From JAHEJX01 sp041605955 (GTDB lineage: Bacteria > Actinomycetota > Acidimicrobiia > Spongiisociales > UBA5794), in the NCBI GenBank assembly GCA_041605955.1, contig JBFIXI010000034.1, positions 1 through 41,229 on the forward strand: a stretch of 41,229 nt of DNA. Direction: 5' to 3'. The translations under genes and the position numbers were made by a program. How positions within the stretch are numbered: the stretch's first letter is position 1; each line of letters begins with the position of its first letter. Under the pieces are notes generated by a model. It did not search any database. It was given only the letters and a program-made list of their open reading frames with translations, and was not told the origin of the DNA. Positions 8,301 to 17,057 of this stretch are shown in pieces.

Positions 8301-10184
8301 GTGGATCAGATACCGCGAACCTTCACCGCCGAGGACGCCTGGGCTTTCAACGGCGGTTCCCATGCCACGGCCTACGAGGTGCTCGGCGCCCATTACCACC
8401 CGGAGGCGACGGCGTTTCGGGTGTGGGCGCCCAACGCCACCGCAGTAGCCGTGATCGGCGACTTCAACGATTGGGGGCACCGCGGCGGGCCCCTCTTCCT
8501 CGATCCCGATCCCTCCGGGGTATGGCGAGGAACTGTTCAGGCGGCGATCGGCGATCGCTACAAGTACGCCATCTCAACGGGGTTCGGCACCGTGCTGGAG
8601 AAGGCCGATCCCTACGGCTTTGCCCAAGAAGAGGCCCCCCGCACCGGCTCCGTGATAACGAGCCTCGACTATGAATGGCGAGATGAAGAATGGATGGCCG
8701 ATCGCGGGTGGCGCTTCGACTTCGATGCCCCGGTCTCGATCTACGAGGTTCATCTCGGCTCGTGGCGCTACGAGCCGGGTGGATACGTAGAGCAAGCCAA
8801 GCAGTTGGCCGACTACCTCGTCGACATGGGGTTCACCCACGTCGAGCTCATGCCGACCACGGAACACCCGTACTACGGATCCTGGGGCTACCAGACGACC
8901 GGTTACTTCGCCCCGACTTCCCGATACGGCAGCCCCGCCATGTTCATGGAGTTGGTCGACATCCTCCATCGGGCCGGCATCGGTGTCATCCTCGATTGGG
9001 TGCCATCACACTTCCCTGACGACACCCACGGCCTCGCCCTTTTCGACGGCACCCACCTGTACGAGTATGAGGACCCCCGGCTCGGTCGTCATCCCGACTG
9101 GGGCAGCCTGATCTTCAACTACGGCCGGCCGGAGGTGCGCAGCTTCCTCATGTCCAGCGCCAACTTCTTCCTCGATAGGTATCACATCGACGGACTACGA
9201 GTCGATGCGGTCGCTTCGATGCTGTATCTCGACTACTCCCGAGCCCGCGGCGAGTGGATACCAAACGAGTTCGGCGGCAACGAGAACCTGGCGGCGGAGG
9301 CATTTCTGAGACAGCTCAACGCCACCCTCTACGGCATCCACCCCGGCATCCAGATGATCGCTGAGGAGTCGACGGCGTGGCCGGGGGTAACCGAACCCGC
9401 CGACCAAGGAGGGCTTGGCTTCGGCTTCAAGTGGGACTTGGGATGGATGCACGACACGCTGAAGTACATGGGGCGCGATTCGATCCATCGGTCGCATCAC
9501 GGCGGCGACATCACGTTCCGTGCCATCTACATGAACAGCGAGAACTTCGTCCTCCCGCTGTCACACGACGAAGTGGTCCACGGCAAGGGATCGCTCCTCG
9601 ACAAGATGCCGGGGGATCGGTGGCGCCAATTCGCCAACTTGCGGCTGCTGCTCGGATACCAGTTCGCCACCCCGGGCAAGAAGCTGACATTCATGGGCAG
9701 TGAGCTCGGCGTCTCGGGAGACTGGAATCACGAGCGGGAGCTGGATTGGGGCTTGCTCGTCCACAGCGAGCATCGCGGCATGCGCGACTTCGTAGCGGCC
9801 CTCAATCACATGTATCGAGCGTACCCCGCGCTCCACGCCGGCGACTGTCATCCCGTCGGGTTCGAGTGGCTGATCGCCGACGACACCAAGAACACCGTGT
9901 TCGCCTTCTTGCGATCGGCCGGGGAGCATCCGCCGGTCTTGGTGGTGGCCAACTTCACCCCGGTGCCGCGCCATGGCTATCGAATCGGCGTGCCGGTGCC
10001 CGGCGTGTGGCGGTCTCTGGTCGAGTCTGACGCGGCTCACTTCGGCGGGAGTGGCTTGGTCAACGGAGACATCATCTCCGAACCGGTCCCCGCACACGGC
10101 CACAATCAGTCGGTGACGGTCACCGCCAGTCCACTCGCCATCAGCTTCTTCATCAGCGACGACAATGGTGGAGACGGAAAGTGA
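8301..10184 (+). CDS. glgB: 1,4-alpha-glucan branching enzyme
   Basis: The enzyme of about 627 residues moves alpha-1,4 glucan segments onto alpha-1,6 positions in glycogen. A CBM48/N-terminal beta domain (ATAYEVLGAHYHPEATAFRVW, with GDFNDW) precedes a GH13 barrel. The catalytic nucleophile is Asp in GLRVDAVASM (about 302), the acid/base Glu is in IAEES (about 355), and the third carboxylate is Asp in LSHDEVVHGK (about 423). The C-terminal all-beta domain is present. Start choice is uncertain: GTG codons lie at 8283, 8295 and 8301. The last is given because a weak promoter would place the transcript start there. glgC follows with a 20-base overlap, forming a glgBC operon. Confidence 0.93.
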   Translation: MDQIPRTFTAEDAWAFNGGSHATAYEVLGAHYHPEATAFRVWAPNATAVAVIGDFNDWGHRGGPLFLDPDPSGVWRGTVQAAIGDRYKYAISTGFGTVLEKADPYGFAQEEAPRTGSVITSLDYEWRDEEWMADRGWRFDFDAPVSIYEVHLGSWRYEPGGYVEQAKQLADYLVDMGFTHVELMPTTEHPYYGSWGYQTTGYFAPTSRYGSPAMFMELVDILHRAGIGVILDWVPSHFPDDTHGLALFDGTHLYEYEDPRLGRHPDWGSLIFNYGRPEVRSFLMSSANFFLDRYHIDGLRVDAVASMLYLDYSRARGEWIPNEFGGNENLAAEAFLRQLNATLYGIHPGIQMIAEESTAWPGVTEPADQGGLGFGFKWDLGWMHDTLKYMGRDSIHRSHHGGDITFRAIYMNSENFVLPLSHDEVVHGKGSLLDKMPGDRWRQFANLRLLLGYQFATPGKKLTFMGSELGVSGDWNHERELDWGLLVHSEHRGMRDFVAALNHMYRAYPALHAGDCHPVGFEWLIADDTKNTVFAFLRSAGEHPPVLVVANFTPVPRHGYRIGVPVPGVWRSLVESDAAHFGGSGLVNGDIISEPVPAHGHNQSVTVTASPLAISFFISDDNGGDGK

Positions 10185-11445
10185 AAGACCCGTGGTGAAT
10201 CCGGCGAGTGCCAACCCCAACCGTGTCCTGTCGATCGTTCTGGCAGGCGGCGAGGGCAAACGGCTCCTTCCGCTCACCCTCGACCGGGCCAAGCCCGCAG
10301 TTCCGTTCGGATCGCACTACCGGCTGATCGACTTTCCGTTGTCGAACCTGGCCAACGGCGGCTATCGAAAGATCGTCGTGCTCACGCAATACAAGTCGCA
10401 CAGCCTGGACCGCCACATCGCCCAGACTTGGCGGCTCAGCACTCTCCTCGGCCTCTACGTCACGTCCGTGCCCGCACAGATGCGGGCCGGGCCCCGCTGG
10501 TTCTTGGGCTCGGCCGATGCTATTTACCAGAACCTCAACATCGTCCACGACGAGCGACCCGAGTACATCTTCGTGTTCGGCGCGGATCACATTTACCGCA
10601 TCGATCCCCGCCAGATGCTCGACTATCACATCGAGTCTGGAGCGGCCGGTACCGTGGCCGCCATCCGGGTGGACCGGACCGAGTGCGATCAGTTCGGGGT
10701 CATCACGCCGGGGGACGACGGCCGTATCGCGTCGTTTCAAGAGAAGCCGGCCGTCGAGGACACCGTGGGTCTGGCAAGCAGCCCGGACCAGGTGCTGGCA
10801 TCCATGGGCAACTACGTCTTCAGCGCCGAGGCATTGGAAGAGCTCGTTTTGCGCGACGCGGAGAACGATGACTCCGGTCACGACATCGGCGGCGACCTGA
10901 TCCCCGCCATGGTGGCCAAGGGCGAGGCCGCGGTCTACGACTTCACCGACAACGTGGTGCCCGGCGAGGAAGACCAGCCTCACTACTGGCGCGACGTTGG
11001 GACGATCGACAGCTACCACGATGCGCACATGGATCTGGTCGCCCAGGGACCGGCATTCGACCTGTACAACCGGGAGTGGCCGATCTACACCAAGGAGCGA
11101 TCACTGCCGCCCGCCAAGCTGGTCGTCGGCCGCGCCGGGAGTGAGGCCGCGGTCACCATGTCACTGATGGGCAACGGCGTCATCGTCTCGGGCGGCAAGG
11201 TGCGGCGCTCGGTGCTCTCGCCCGGCGTGCGTATCGACGACGGTGCCCTCGTCGAGAACTCGGTGCTGCTCGACGACGTCTACGTCGAGGAGGGGGCGGT
11301 GATACGCAACGCAGTCCTCGACAAGAACTGCGTGGTGCCGGCGGGTGCCAAGATCGGAGTTGATCCGGAAGACGACGCCGATCACTACACGATCTCACCC
11401 GGGGGTGTCGTCGTGCTGGCCAAAGACTCGCGGGCTTTCGTGTAG
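10165..11445 (+). CDS. glgC: Glucose-1-phosphate adenylyltransferase (ADP-glucose pyrophosphorylase)
   Basis: The 426-residue enzyme makes ADP-glucose from ATP and glucose 1-phosphate, the committed step of glycogen synthesis. Residues 23-60 carry the nucleotidyltransferase signature: LAGGEGKRLLPLT, RAKPAVPFG, YRLIDFPLSN. The sugar-binding region contains FGADHIYR and GTVAAIRV, and the C-terminal part is a left-handed beta-helix (GVRIDDGALVENSVLLDDVYVEEG). The ATG at 10165 lies inside the end of glgB; GTG codons at 10192 and 10195 are plausible alternatives closer to the usual N-terminus. Its last 61 bases overlap the end of the convergent glycogen synthase gene, so no terminator separates the two operons. 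Confidence 0.95.
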   Translation: MVETESERPVVNPASANPNRVLSIVLAGGEGKRLLPLTLDRAKPAVPFGSHYRLIDFPLSNLANGGYRKIVVLTQYKSHSLDRHIAQTWRLSTLLGLYVTSVPAQMRAGPRWFLGSADAIYQNLNIVHDERPEYIFVFGADHIYRIDPRQMLDYHIESGAAGTVAAIRVDRTECDQFGVITPGDDGRIASFQEKPAVEDTVGLASSPDQVLASMGNYVFSAEALEELVLRDAENDDSGHDIGGDLIPAMVAKGEAAVYDFTDNVVPGEEDQPHYWRDVGTIDSYHDAHMDLVAQGPAFDLYNREWPIYTKERSLPPAKLVVGRAGSEAAVTMSLMGNGVIVSGGKVRRSVLSPGVRIDDGALVENSVLLDDVYVEEGAVIRNAVLDKNCVVPAGAKIGVDPEDDADHYTISPGGVVVLAKDSRAFV

Positions 11446-12848
11446 CGCCGCCGAGCGGGCGGGAGATCGCCTGAGCCGGCCAGCTCCTCGTACAGCGCAA
11501 TGTGGTGCTGCGCCGGAGCGTCCCATGACCAATCCTGCTCCATGCCGCGACGCTGGATTGCCCGGCGGCGCTGCGATCTCCTGAAAGCGCGCACGGCTCG
11601 GTGGAGCGCATCGACGAACCCGACGGCGTCGACGGTGTCGGCCACGAAGCCGGTTCCCTTGCGCGGCGACGCATCGGCATCGACCACGGTATCGACGAGG
11701 CCTCCCACCGGGGTCACGACCGGGATCGACCCGTACCGCATCGCCTGCATCTGGGCGAGGCCGCACGGCTCGAAGCGGCTCGGCATCGCAAACAAGTCGG
11801 ATCCGGCGAAGATGCGATGCGCCAAGGCGAGATCGTATCCCTCGTGGAAGTAGATCCGCTGGGGGACGACGGCAGCTGCGGCGTGGAGCGCTGCAGCCAA
11901 ATGCGACTGACCGGATCCGAGCACGAAGAGCTTCGCTGGAAGCTTCCCCAGGAACGGCACAGAGGCGAGGAGGATGTCGATCCCCTTCTGATCCACCAGC
12001 CGAGACACCACCCCGATGACCGGTTCCTTCGACGGCTCCCAACCGGCCAGGTCTGCCAAGGCCTGGCGCGATTTGTCGCGCGCCTCCAAAGTCTCTGATG
12101 AGTAGCGCGCCGCCAGGAACCCGTCGGCCGCCGGATCCCACTCGTGGGTGTCGATTCCGTTGCGGATCCCGACCAGCGCTTCCCCTTTGGCCGCCAGTAC
12201 CTCGTGGAGTCCCATCCCCGCCGCCGGAGTGAGAATCTCGCGCGAGTAGTTCGGGCTCACCGCCACGACGCGATCGGCCAGCTTGATACCCCCCAAGAGG
12301 GGGTTCGTCTGGTGGTACCACTCGAAAGCGCCCGGGTGACGCGTGAGGTAGCCCATCCAGTGTGGCGCTGCGACCCCCTGGTACCCCAGGGTGTGGATGG
12401 TGAGCACCGTCGGTGTCGGGTCGCCGCCCAGGGCGGTCACGGCGGCGGTATGCCAGTCGTTGAGATGAGTGACGTCCGGCTTCAGCACATCACGCAGCGT
12501 GGCGACCCCAGCAGAGAACTGCATGAATCGAGCGTCGTTATCGGGCCATGCGAAGCCGGACGCGTCCGCGTATGGGTGCGGACGGGCGATGGCGTCGCTG
12601 CCCAGCAAGGTCACGGTTCGGCCTCCGTCCGACTTACCCGACCTTGCCCACATCTTCCCCGCCCACGGCGGAACCGCCACCGGTCGGCGGGCCTCCCGAT
12701 CAAGCACGACGTCGCCGTAGTCGGGTAGCACGACGGTGACATCGAGGCCGGCCCTGTCCAGAGCATTGATCAGGCCGCCGGCGGCCTCGGCCAGCCCTCC
12801 CACCCGGATCAGCGGGGCAAACTCAGCTGCGGCAAAGAGCACCCTCAT
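11385..12848 (-). CDS. glgA: Glycogen synthase, GT5 starch-synthase-like family
   Basis: The 487-residue protein is a GT5-type retaining glucosyltransferase with two Rossmann domains. The N-terminal loop reads RVGGLAEAAGG, corresponding to the KxGGL nucleotide-sugar motif with Arg in place of Lys. LNDWHTA and the C-terminal PSRFEPCGLAQMQAMRYG box, with its E-x7-E-like arrangement, are present. It should extend alpha-1,4 glucans from ADP-glucose, though some relatives prefer other sugar nucleotides. It overlaps glgX by four bases (ATGA), so it is the last gene of the glgP-glgX-glgA operon. Its 3' end overlaps glgC by 61 bases on the other strand. The Arg substitution is worth noting, but the family context is clear. 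Confidence 0.9.
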   Translation of the reverse strand: MRVLFAAAEFAPLIRVGGLAEAAGGLINALDRAGLDVTVVLPDYGDVVLDREARRPVAVPPWAGKMWARSGKSDGGRTVTLLGSDAIARPHPYADASGFAWPDNDARFMQFSAGVATLRDVLKPDVTHLNDWHTAAVTALGGDPTPTVLTIHTLGYQGVAAPHWMGYLTRHPGAFEWYHQTNPLLGGIKLADRVVAVSPNYSREILTPAAGMGLHEVLAAKGEALVGIRNGIDTHEWDPAADGFLAARYSSETLEARDKSRQALADLAGWEPSKEPVIGVVSRLVDQKGIDILLASVPFLGKLPAKLFVLGSGQSHLAAALHAAAAVVPQRIYFHEGYDLALAHRIFAGSDLFAMPSRFEPCGLAQMQAMRYGSIPVVTPVGGLVDTVVDADASPRKGTGFVADTVDAVGFVDALHRAVRAFRRSQRRRAIQRRGMEQDWSWDAPAQHHIALYEELAGSGDLPPARRRYTKARESLASTTTPPGEIV

Positions 12849-14983
12849 GCCGCATGGGCCTGCGGCTGACGCAGCAACACAACGGCCCAGGCGTCGGCCG
12901 TGACCGACTCACCGGGTAGGTATATCTTGCCCTCCCCGTCGCTGGGGCTGGTGACCAGCTCGACGATCCAGCCCGCATCGGACTCGGCCGAGCCCAGATC
13001 CGCCGGCAGGATGAATTCGCACGGTGACGGCCCCGAGTTGAACAGCACCAAGAAGCTGTCGTCGACGACTGCTTCTCCGTGAGGGCCACGCCCGGGGATC
13101 ATGCCGCCGTTCAGGAAGACGGCCAACGACTTGGCATAGGAGACTTGCCAGTCCTCGTCGGTCATCGGCGTGCCGTCCGGCCGGTACCAGCCGATTTCGC
13201 GGACCCCCTCACCGTGGAGCAGTCTGTCTTCGAACCAGTGGCGCCGGCGGAACACGCGATGGTCGGAGCGAATCCGCACCAGCCGCTGGGTGAACTCGAG
13301 GAGATCGGTATCGGCGCCGTCCCAGTCGAGCCACGACAGCTCGTTGTCCTGGGCATACGCGTTGTTGTTGCCCAGCTGAGTGCGGCCCAGCTCGTCGCCG
13401 GCAACGAGCATGGGCACTCCTTGGCTGAGGAACAGCGTCGCCAGCATCGAACGCACCCGCGAGTACCGGGTCCGGAGCACCTCCGGATCGGACGTGGGGC
13501 CTTCCACCCCCGAGTTCCAAGATCGGTTGTTGTCCGAGCCGTCTCTCCCCTGCTCGCCGTTGGCTTCGTTGTGCTTCTCGTTGTACGAGACCAGATCTGC
13601 CAACGTGAACCCGTCGTGCGCGGTGACGAAGTTGATGCTGGCGGTGGGCAAGCGCTGTGACGAGCCGTACAGATCGGAGGATCCCGTGAAGCGAAAAGCG
13701 AAATCGGCCAGCGACTCGTCCCAGCCGCGCCAGTAGTCGCGCACTCCGTCGCGGTAGCGGTCGTTCCACTCCGACCACAGCGGCGGGAAGTTGCCGACTT
13801 GGTATCCGCCGTCGCCAACGTCCCACGGCTCTGCGATCAGCTTGACGCGGCTGACGATCGGATCTTGGTGAATGAGGTCGAAGAAAGCCGACAGCCGGTC
13901 CACGGCGTGGAGCTCGCGCGCCAGAGCCGAAGCTAGATCGAAGCGAAACCCGTCGACGTGCATTTCAGTAACCCAATAGCGCAGGCTGTCCATCATCAGC
14001 CGCAGCGTCTCGGCATGGCGCACGTTGAGGCTGTTGCCGGTACCGGTGAAGTCGACGTACTTGGACCGATCGGTGGCCAACCGGTAGTAGGCAGGATTGT
14101 CGATACCCTTGAAGCTGAGAGTGGGCCCCAGGTGGTTGCCTTCGGCGGTGTGGTTGTAGACGACATCGAGCAGTACCTCGATCCCAGCACGATGCAGCGC
14201 CTTGACCATTTCTTTGAACTCGGTGACCTGTCCGCCCCGATCTCCCGAGGACGAGTAGGCCCCGTGGGGTGCGAAGAAGCCGATCGAGTTGTATCCCCAG
14301 TAGTTGCTCAGCCCCAGCTCATGAAGATGGTGCTCGCTCACGAAATGGTGGACAGGCATCAGCTCGATGGCCGTGATGCCCAGCCCCTGAAGGTGCTCGA
14401 TTATGGGCGGGGTGGCCAATCCGGCATAGGTGCCCCGCAGCTCGGGAGGGACGTCCGGATGGCGCATCGTCATGCCCTTGACGTGAGCCTCGTAGATCAC
14501 GGTGTCGTGCAGGCTGATCTTGGGCGGAACGTCCCCCTCCCATTCGAACTCGGTCGCCGCCACGATCGAATGGGGAACGGCATTGACGCTGTTGCGACGC
14601 GACATGACACGCGGGGCCGACAGCCGATGGCCGAATACCGCCTGTCCCCACGTCACCTCGCCCGAGATCGCCTTGGCATACGGATCGATCAGCAGCTTGG
14701 CCGGGTTACACCGCAAGCCGGCACTGGGATCCCACGGCCCATGCACCCGCAGCCCGTAGGCCTGCCCGGCCCCGATTCCCGGGATGAAACCGTGGTGGAC
14801 GGCGTTGCGCACCTCGGGGAGCCGGATCCTTCGCTCCCAGCCCGACTCTTCGATCAGGCACACCTCGACATAATCGGCCACCTCCGAGAAGACCGCGAAG
14901 TTGACGCCGTCCGCGTAGAGCGTTGCCCCGAGTGGGTAATCCTCACCCGGCCAGACCACGACCCCGTTCGGCTCAGGTGACAC
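12845..14983 (-). CDS. glgX: Glycogen debranching enzyme GlgX
   Basis: This GH13 enzyme of about 712 residues hydrolyses alpha-1,6 branches of phosphorylase-limit glycogen. The N-terminal CBM48 begins VVWPGEDYPLGATLYADGVNF. The catalytic domain shows DVVYNHTAEG, the nucleophile Asp in DGFRFDLASALAR, the acid/base Glu in LIAEPWDVG, and the third Asp in VTAHDGFTL. The long RNSVNAVPHS and GRDGSDNNRSWN stretches are typical of the GlgX/TreX subfamily. The start is uncertain: GTG at 14983, overlapping the end of glgP by 11 bases, was taken because it precedes the conserved block; GTG codons near 14959 are alternatives. It ends in a four-base overlap with glgA. Confidence 0.93.
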   Translation of the reverse strand: MSPEPNGVVVWPGEDYPLGATLYADGVNFAVFSEVADYVEVCLIEESGWERRIRLPEVRNAVHHGFIPGIGAGQAYGLRVHGPWDPSAGLRCNPAKLLIDPYAKAISGEVTWGQAVFGHRLSAPRVMSRRNSVNAVPHSIVAATEFEWEGDVPPKISLHDTVIYEAHVKGMTMRHPDVPPELRGTYAGLATPPIIEHLQGLGITAIELMPVHHFVSEHHLHELGLSNYWGYNSIGFFAPHGAYSSSGDRGGQVTEFKEMVKALHRAGIEVLLDVVYNHTAEGNHLGPTLSFKGIDNPAYYRLATDRSKYVDFTGTGNSLNVRHAETLRLMMDSLRYWVTEMHVDGFRFDLASALARELHAVDRLSAFFDLIHQDPIVSRVKLIAEPWDVGDGGYQVGNFPPLWSEWNDRYRDGVRDYWRGWDESLADFAFRFTGSSDLYGSSQRLPTASINFVTAHDGFTLADLVSYNEKHNEANGEQGRDGSDNNRSWNSGVEGPTSDPEVLRTRYSRVRSMLATLFLSQGVPMLVAGDELGRTQLGNNNAYAQDNELSWLDWDGADTDLLEFTQRLVRIRSDHRVFRRRHWFEDRLLHGEGVREIGWYRPDGTPMTDEDWQVSYAKSLAVFLNGGMIPGRGPHGEAVVDDSFLVLFNSGPSPCEFILPADLGSAESDAGWIVELVTSPSDGEGKIYLPGESVTADAWAVVLLRQPQAHAA

Positions 14984-16931
14984 GCGACTTGGCGGGGACG
15001 TAGATGCGGTCCCGGTAGTCGGCGACCATGCGCGCCGCCGTAACTTGGGGCCCCAACGTCCTCCACGCATGGCGGATACGGGCGATGAAAGCTTGCGGAT
15101 CGCCGTGGTACTCGGTCAGGATCTCATCCAGTGCATCGAGGGTGGCGGCGGACTCGGCGCGATCCCGGGCGGCATCAGCCTTGGCATCGCTGGTTGCAAT
15201 CGCCCATCCGTTGTGGCCGTCGTACATCTCGGCCCACCACCCGTCGAGGATCGAGCAGTTGAGGCCCCCGTTCAGGGCCGCTTTCTCGCCGCTGGTGCCC
15301 GACGCCTCCCGCGGCCGGACCGGCGTGTTGAGCCAGATGTCACAGCCGTCGTACATGCGGCGGGCGATCTCGATGCTGTAGCCGGGAAGGAACGTGAACC
15401 GCCCGTGGGCCGACTCCGACTCGGAGAACGCCACGACCTCGGCCAGCAACGCCTTGCCCGAGTTGTCCGCCGGGTGGGCCTTACCGGCAAAGACGAAATG
15501 GATCGGGCGATCATCGTCGGCGAGCATCGTCATCAGTCGCTCGAGGTGGTGGAACATCAACGTGGCCCGCTTGTAAGGGGCAAACCGGCGGGCGAAACCA
15601 ACGATGAGCGCGTCGGGATCCAGCCGATGCCCGGCGACTGCCGCCACGACGTCCGCAAGCTTGATCGATCCAATGTTGCGCATTGCGCCGATGGCGACGT
15701 CGCTGAGGTCGTCGACTCGATCCCAGGCAGCAGGGTCCCCCATCGCCCACTCCGGGCCCAGCACCTGATCGAAAACGGCTTGGGTGTCGCCAGAGACCCA
15801 CGTGCGGGCATGCACCCCGTTGGTGATCGAGTCGATCTCGTCGCCAATCCCGACACCGGCAAACAGTGCCCGACTGACCTCGCCGTGCAGCTTGGACACG
15901 CCGTTGGCATGGCTGGCCGACCGGAGCGCCAACGCTGCCATGTTGAAGAACTCGAGCGGGGCCTTGGGGTCATCGCCGAGCGCCCACACCTCGGCTAGCG
16001 GAACCCCCCACCGCTGTGCCCACACCTTCAGGTAGGGCTCGATGAGTGCAAGCTCGAAGCGATCGATCCCCGCGGAGATAGGGGTGTGGGTGGTGAACAC
16101 CAACCCCGGCCTGACTGCCTCGCGGGCAGCCGCCAGGTCAGATTCGGCTATTGCCTGATCTATCAGGTCGAAGACAAGGAAACCGGCATGGCCTTCATTG
16201 AGGTGGTACACCGAGACGTCCCAGCCGAGGGCGCGCAACGCCCGCGCCCCCCCAACACCGAGCACCATCTCCTGGTGGAGCCGATGGCGCCGGTCCCCTC
16301 CGTAGAGCCGATCCGTGGTTGCTCGATCCGCCGCCGAGTTCTCTGGTACGTCGGTGTCCAGCAATGCCAGCCGCGTGCTCCCCACGTCCATGCGCCACAC
16401 GCGGCAGTGCACGCTTCGCCCGGGAAGGGGGACTTGGACGGTCACTCCGGTGGCGGTGGCGCCCAGCTCTTCCGGCAGCAGATCCGGGTAATCCTCTGTC
16501 TGGGTCCCCCCGGCTATCCGCTGCCGGAAATAGCCGTGGCGATAGAACAAGCCGACGCCGACCAGCGGCACTCCCAGATCGCTGGCCGCCTTGAGGTGAT
16601 CGCCGGCGAGGATGCCGAGGCCCCCGGCGTATTGGGGCACCACGTCGCTGAGCCCGAACTCGGGTGAGAAATATGCGACCTCCGGATCTGGCATCGATTC
16701 GATCAAGTCGTCGAGTATCCGGCACTCGTCGGCGACGAGCGACATCAGCTCATCGTCGGTCAACATCGCGTCGAGCTGCTCCGGGGCCAGATCGGCGACG
16801 ATTGTCACTGGATGGCGGTCTACAACGCCTCCGTTGAGCTGGGCCCAGAGCCGCAGCAAGGGCGGCGACCAGGTCCAGCGATGATTGCCGGCCAATCGGG
16901 CCAGCGCGTCGCGTAGCGCTAGTGAATCCAC
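14973..16931 (-). CDS. glgP: Alpha-glucan phosphorylase (GT35, short actinobacterial form)
   Basis: The 652-residue enzyme degrades glycogen to glucose 1-phosphate using pyridoxal phosphate. It begins in the alpha-glucan-phosphorylase style (LAGNHRWTWSPPLLRLW), then YFSPEFGLSDVVPQYAGGLGILAGDHLKAASDLG written in the standard order, with the phosphorylase core and the PLP/active-site segment EASGTSGEKAALNGG (about 542-556). It is shorter than the roughly 800-residue E. coli type, as usual for this subfamily. The start is the GTG at 16931, preceded by AAGGAG about 11 bases upstream. It heads the glgP-glgX-glgA operon. Confidence 0.94.
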   Translation of the reverse strand: MDSLALRDALARLAGNHRWTWSPPLLRLWAQLNGGVVDRHPVTIVADLAPEQLDAMLTDDELMSLVADECRILDDLIESMPDPEVAYFSPEFGLSDVVPQYAGGLGILAGDHLKAASDLGVPLVGVGLFYRHGYFRQRIAGGTQTEDYPDLLPEELGATATGVTVQVPLPGRSVHCRVWRMDVGSTRLALLDTDVPENSAADRATTDRLYGGDRRHRLHQEMVLGVGGARALRALGWDVSVYHLNEGHAGFLVFDLIDQAIAESDLAAAREAVRPGLVFTTHTPISAGIDRFELALIEPYLKVWAQRWGVPLAEVWALGDDPKAPLEFFNMAALALRSASHANGVSKLHGEVSRALFAGVGIGDEIDSITNGVHARTWVSGDTQAVFDQVLGPEWAMGDPAAWDRVDDLSDVAIGAMRNIGSIKLADVVAAVAGHRLDPDALIVGFARRFAPYKRATLMFHHLERLMTMLADDDRPIHFVFAGKAHPADNSGKALLAEVVAFSESESAHGRFTFLPGYSIEIARRMYDGCDIWLNTPVRPREASGTSGEKAALNGGLNCSILDGWWAEMYDGHNGWAIATSDAKADAARDRAESAATLDALDEILTEYHGDPQAFIARIRHAWRTLGPQVTAARMVADYRDRIYVPAKSRVT

Positions 16932-17008
16932 GGGTGGTAGGTCTCCTTCGAAAGCGGTCGGCCAGGCCCCACCTCAAACGCCCGCTCTACAACCGTTCAA
17001 CGGCGCAG

Positions 17009-17014
17009 AGTATA
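17009..17014 (-). promoter_or_regulatory. Possible -10 element for the glgP-glgX-glgA operon
   Basis: On the minus strand TATACT matches five of six bases of the -10 consensus, about 80 bases upstream of the glgP start in the gap between glgP and the DAHP-synthase/chorismate mutase gene. No convincing -35 box lies at the expected distance. Confidence 0.3.
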
Positions 17015-17057
17015 AGGCTCATTAGGACTAGCACCCGATGTATCGGCCCGAACCGCG

